Positions 7,205 through 9,591 of a stretch of 9,591 nucleotides of DNA are shown one piece after another (position 1 is the first letter of the stretch; every line of letters starts with the position of its first letter). The position numbers were made by a program, and so were the translations under genes. The notes under the pieces are model-generated. The model saw only the letters and a list, made by a program, of their open reading frames with translations, did not search any database and had not been told where the DNA came from. Source of the DNA: an uncultured Lysobacteraceae bacterium (lineage in GTDB: Bacteria; Pseudomonadota; Gammaproteobacteria; Xanthomonadales; Xanthomonadaceae); NCBI GenBank assembly GCA_946482565.1, contig CAMLSB010000062.1, forward strand, positions 1-9,591, given 5' to 3'.

Positions 7205-7456
7205 ATGGACCGCCAGGAGATCCTGGAGCGCCTCAAGGCCTTGATCCACGAGCGCTTCGGCGTCGACACGGCAAGCATGGACGGCAGCACGACCCAGTCC
7301 CAGATCGGGATCGACTCGCTACTGCTGGTCGACATGATGCTCGACGTGGAGACCGAGCTCGGGTTCACGTTCGACTCCATGGACCTGCCCAGGAATCCCA
7401 GCCTCGACACCATCGTCGACCTGGTGCAACGCAACCTCGAGCAGAAACAGGCCTAG
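7205..7456 (+). CDS. Acyl carrier protein embedded in the rpf cluster
   Basis: Small stand-alone carrier protein (83 residues; AcpP-type ACPs are about 78). Ser38 in QIGIDSLLLVDMML is the phosphopantetheine attachment site, matching the D-S-L motif of ACPs. Helix II continues with DVETELGF, followed by a loop and a final helix (SLDTIVDLVQRNL). It needs a 4'-phosphopantetheinyl transferase, which is not in the window. The hydrophobic LLLVDMML differs from the LDTVELVM of housekeeping AcpP, and neither fabD nor fabG lies beside it, so this is a specialised ACP and not the main fatty-acid carrier. It is divergent from rpfC, convergent with rpfB, and on the same strand as the ketosynthase and rpfF. 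A reasonable inference is that it carries the chain made by the ketosynthase or presents 3-hydroxyacyl groups to RpfF. Codon use matches its neighbours, giving no sign of recent transfer. Family call strong; partner assignment inferred. Confidence 0.9.
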   Translation: MDRQEILERLKALIHERFGVDTASMDGSTTQSQIGIDSLLLVDMMLDVETELGFTFDSMDLPRNPSLDTIVDLVQRNLEQKQA

Positions 7457-7486
7457 CGGCCCGACACCGCGGGACACGTCCGGGCA

Positions 7487-7504
7487 GGCCGGGTTTCCCC
7501 GGCC
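7487..7504. terminator. Possible bidirectional terminator between the ACP gene and rpfB
   Basis: A perfect 7-base GC stem, GGCCGGG (7487-7493) and CCCGGCC (7498-7504) with loop TTTC, lies 30 bases after the ACP stop and 14 bases from the rpfB stop, between two converging genes. Its position is right for a shared terminator. It lacks a T-run on either side, so intrinsic termination may be weak. Confidence 0.45.
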
Positions 7505-7518
7505 CACGCGAGCGCGGG

Positions 7519-9180
7519 TCAGCGCAGCTCGCGGCGCAGGATCTTGCCGACGTTGGTCTTCGGCAGCTCGGTGCGGAACTCGACGATGTGCGGCCGCTTG
7601 TAGCCGGTGAGGTACTCGCGCGCATACGCCTTCACGGCTTCGGCAGTGAGGTTCGGGTCCTTGCGAACGATCACCGCCTTGACCACCTCGCCGGAATGCT
7701 CGTCGGGGGCGCCGATCACCGCGACCTCGAGCACGCCCGGCATGCCGGCGAGCACGTCCTCGACCTCGTTCGGGTACACGTTGAAACCCGACACCAGGAT
7801 CATGTCCTTCTTGCGGTCGACGATGTAGAAGAAGCCGCGTTCGTCCATCCGCGCCATGTCGCCGGTATGCAGCCAGCCCTCGGCATCGATGGTGGCGGCG
7901 GTCTCGTCGGGACGGTTCCAGTAGCCCTTCATCACCTGCGGGCCTTTCAGGCACAGCTCGCCGACTTCGCCCATCGCCACCAGGCGGCCGTCGTCGTCCT
8001 TCAGGCAGGCATCGGTGGAAGGGATCGGCATGCCGATCGAGCCGTTGTACTCGGGCAGGTCCATCGGGTTGATGCACGCGGCGGGCGAGGTCTCGGTGAG
8101 GCCGTAGGCCTCGACGAGCGTGCAGCCGGTGACCTGTTTCCAGCGTTCCGCCACCGGGCGCTGCACGGCCATGCCGCCGCCGAGCGTGAGCCGCAGCGAG
8201 GAGAAGTCGACCTGGTCGAAGCCTTCCGCGTGCAGGAGCCCGTTGAACAGCGTGTTGACGCCGGTGATCGCGGTGAAGCGCGTCTTCTTCAACTCGTTGA
8301 CGAAGCCGGGCATGTCGCGCGGATTGGTGATCAGGTGGTTGAGGCCGCCGAACTTGGTGAACACCAGCCCGTTCGCCGTCAGCGAGAAGATGTGGTACAG
8401 CGGCAGCGCGGTGATGATCACTTCCTCGCCCGGGCGCAGGTTGCCGCCGACCCAGGCCGCCGCCTGCTCCATGTTCGCGACGAGGTTGCGATGCGTCAGC
8501 ATCGCGCCCTTGGCGACGCCGGTGGTGCCGCCCGTGTACTGCAGGAAAGCGATGTCGCCGGAATCGATCTTTTCCCCGGGCACCGGATGGCGCGCACCGG
8601 CCGCGAGCGCATCGCGGAAGCGCACCGCGCCGGGTAGCGCGTAGCGGGGGACCATCTTCTTCACGTGCTTCACGACGAAATTCATGATCGCGCCCTTGGC
8701 GCCGCCGACCATGTCGCCCAGTCCCGTCGTCACGACGTGCTTCAGCGGCGAACCGGCGAACACCTCCTCCACGGTGTGGCCGAAGTTGTCGACCACGACT
8801 ATTGCGCTCGCACCGGAATCGTCGATCTGGTGCTTGAGCTCGCGCGCGGTGTAGAGCGGGTTGACGTTGACCACCGTCATGCCCGCGCGGAGGATGCCGA
8901 AGGTCGAGATCGGGTACTGCAGGCAGTTCGGCATCATGATCGCGACGCGTTCGCCGCGGGCGAGGCCGAGTTCACCGCGCAGGTAGGCCGCGAACCGTGC
9001 GCTGAGCACGTCGAGTTCGGCGTAGGTGATGACCTTGCCGAAGCTGCTGAAGGCCGGGCGGTCCCGGAAACGGGCGATGGCGTCCTCGAGGACGGCGACG
9101 ATCGACGGATAGGCGTCGGGGTCGATCTCGGCCGGAACGCCGGCCGGGTAGTTGGCCAGCCAGGGCCGCTCGGGGCTCAT
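7519..9180 (-). CDS. rpfB: Long-chain fatty acyl-CoA ligase RpfB (FadD-type)
   Basis: Adenylate-forming enzyme that activates fatty acids with ATP and CoA; in Xanthomonas RpfB is linked to DSF processing and turnover. It has 553 residues, close to E. coli FadD (561). The motifs run in order: ATP-binding [12 protein letters not shown] (about 215-226), LPLYHIF (259-265), acyl-binding region around [16 protein letters not shown] (359-366), GWLHTGDM (435-442), the fatty-acyl signature region [18 protein letters not shown] (455-472), and the catalytic lysine Lys546 in NVGKILRR. The ATG at 9180 has a strong GGGAGAG ribosome-binding site 7 bases upstream (9188-9194, minus strand). The gene converges on the ACP gene and follows acnA on the same strand, the rpfA-rpfB neighbourhood known from Xanthomonas. 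In those clusters rpfB is next to rpfF; here the ACP and rpfC genes intervene. The symbol rests on context, as the sequence alone would also fit fadD. Confidence 0.93.
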   Translation of the reverse strand: MSPERPWLANYPAGVPAEIDPDAYPSIVAVLEDAIARFRDRPAFSSFGKVITYAELDVLSARFAAYLRGELGLARGERVAIMMPNCLQYPISTFGILRAGMTVVNVNPLYTARELKHQIDDSGASAIVVVDNFGHTVEEVFAGSPLKHVVTTGLGDMVGGAKGAIMNFVVKHVKKMVPRYALPGAVRFRDALAAGARHPVPGEKIDSGDIAFLQYTGGTTGVAKGAMLTHRNLVANMEQAAAWVGGNLRPGEEVIITALPLYHIFSLTANGLVFTKFGGLNHLITNPRDMPGFVNELKKTRFTAITGVNTLFNGLLHAEGFDQVDFSSLRLTLGGGMAVQRPVAERWKQVTGCTLVEAYGLTETSPAACINPMDLPEYNGSIGMPIPSTDACLKDDDGRLVAMGEVGELCLKGPQVMKGYWNRPDETAATIDAEGWLHTGDMARMDERGFFYIVDRKKDMILVSGFNVYPNEVEDVLAGMPGVLEVAVIGAPDEHSGEVVKAVIVRKDPNLTAEAVKAYAREYLTGYKRPHIVEFRTELPKTNVGKILRRELR

Positions 9181-9290
9181 CGCGATGTCTCTCCCTCAGC
9201 CGTCGCCGGCAGGATGCGCTGGCGTACGTTGCGCTTCGATTGGAGCATAGGCCCCCGGGACTGGCAAGGCAGCCCCGGGGCGCCGCAGGC
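9181..9290 (-). other. acnA-rpfB intergenic region with hairpin
   Basis: A 110-base gap between two minus-strand genes. A 9-base stem with one mismatch (9251-9259 pairing with 9273-9281) begins 10 bases after the acnA stop and could end the acnA transcript, although no T-run follows. TATGCT on the minus strand (9249-9244) is a weak candidate -10 for rpfB without a good -35. The rpfB ribosome-binding site is at 9188-9194. Whether rpfB has its own promoter or is read from acnA cannot be settled. Confidence 0.3.
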
Positions 9291-9591
9291 TCAGGCCGCC
9301 TTCTTCGCGGCGAGCTGGCGCAACACGTAGTGCAGGATGCCGCCGTTGCGGAAGTATTCGACTTCCTTCGGCGTGAGCAGCAGCACCTTGGCCTCGAAGC
9401 GGGTTTCGCTGCCGTCGGCCTTGCGGGCGACGACGGTGGCCAGCTTGCCGGCGCCATCCTGCAGGCCGGTGATCTCCACCTGCTCGCTGCCGTCCAGGCC
9501 CAGCGTGCGCGCGTTTTCGCCGTCCTTGAACTGCAGCGGCAGCACGCCCATGCCGACCAGGTTGGAGCGGTGGATGCGCTCGAAGCTCTCG
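9291..9591 (-). CDS. acnA: Aconitate hydratase, C-terminal fragment (5' end beyond window)
   Basis: Only the last 99 residues of a roughly 900-residue TCA-cycle enzyme (citrate to isocitrate) are in the window. The visible part starts ESFERIHRSNLVGMGVLPLQF, a hallmark of the swivel (domain 4) region of AcnA/IRP-type aconitases, and continues through LGLDGSEQVEITGL to a basic alanine-rich tail ending AAKKAA. The stop codon is at 9291-9293. The frame is intact to the window edge. In Xanthomonas campestris the aconitase next to rpfB is called rpfA, and the same adjacency and orientation are found here. The iron-sulphur cysteines would lie outside the window, so catalytic completeness cannot be judged. 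Confidence 0.93.
   Translation of the reverse strand, partial: ESFERIHRSNLVGMGVLPLQFKDGENARTLGLDGSEQVEITGLQDGAGKLATVVARKADGSETRFEAKVLLLTPKEVEYFRNGGILHYVLRQLAAKKAA

Noticed and set aside
4896..7205. 769-codon minus-strand frame overlapping rpfC
   Set aside because: Frame-shifted shadow of rpfC, arginine- and glycine-rich with no recognisable motif.
7067..7249. N-terminal extension of RpfC to 7249
   Set aside because: It would overlap the ACP gene by 45 bases, and codons around 7106-7129 lack the third-position GC bias of the gene. The start was placed at 7090, with 7066 and 7129 kept as alternatives.
5087..7456. 789-codon plus-strand open frame antisense to rpfC, ending in the ACP sequence
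   Set aside because: It is the antisense shadow of a high-GC gene: its composition (rich in R, G, D, H, Q) has no domain until the ACP part, whereas rpfC on the other strand has all kinase motifs. Only 7205-7456 is a gene.
6865..8637. 590-codon plus-strand frame across ACP and antisense to rpfB
   Set aside because: Shadow frame; rpfB on the minus strand has the full set of acyl-CoA ligase motifs.
1..9591. Mobile elements, tRNA/rRNA genes, CRISPR arrays, prophage or toxin-antitoxin genes
   Set aside because: None seen: no transposase motifs, no spaced direct-repeat arrays, no tRNA-like cloverleaf, and gaps are too short for other genes.

Overview
This window is a DSF (diffusible signal factor, cis-2-unsaturated fatty acid) quorum-sensing 'rpf' locus from a high-GC gammaproteobacterium. 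It is most likely a member of the Xanthomonadaceae or a close relative (Lysobacter/Luteimonas-like). The assignment rests on gene content (lysS, rpfG, rpfF, rpfC, rpfB, aconitase/rpfA side by side), the RpfG and RpfC domain architectures, and the strong G/C bias at third codon positions. I cannot name a genus.

Layout, left to right. The 3' 96% of lysS (+) is followed by rpfG (+), a response regulator with an HD-GYP c-di-GMP phosphodiesterase domain. Next come a complete FabF-like beta-ketoacyl-ACP synthase (+) and, 47 bases later, rpfF (+), the crotonase-fold DSF synthase. rpfC (-), the membrane-bound hybrid sensor kinase, converges on rpfF with only 3 bases between the stop codons. A small acyl carrier protein gene (+) is divergent from rpfC. 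rpfB (-), a FadD-type acyl-CoA ligase, and the C-terminus of aconitase acnA/rpfA (-) complete the window. Intergenic gaps are short (3 to about 180 bases). No rRNA, tRNA, IS element, CRISPR array or long repeat was seen.

How the genes work together. By analogy with Xanthomonas, RpfF makes the signal from a 3-hydroxyacyl-ACP by dehydration and thioester cleavage. RpfC senses the signal and relays phosphate through its receiver and HPt domains to RpfG, whose HD-GYP domain lowers c-di-GMP. RpfB processes or turns over signal fatty acids.

What is unusual. (i) A dedicated ketosynthase and a dedicated ACP are embedded in the cluster around rpfF and rpfC, suggesting a signal acyl chain built or carried by its own fatty-acid-synthase parts. 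(ii) The convergent rpfF/rpfC pair is in the opposite order from the Xanthomonas arrangement as I remember it, as if inverted as a block, with the two extra genes lying at the flanks of that block. (iii) rpfH is missing. (iv) The RpfF active-site region departs from the RpfF sequences I remember. These points make the locus a candidate variant DSF system. The chemical identity of the signal cannot be read from sequence.
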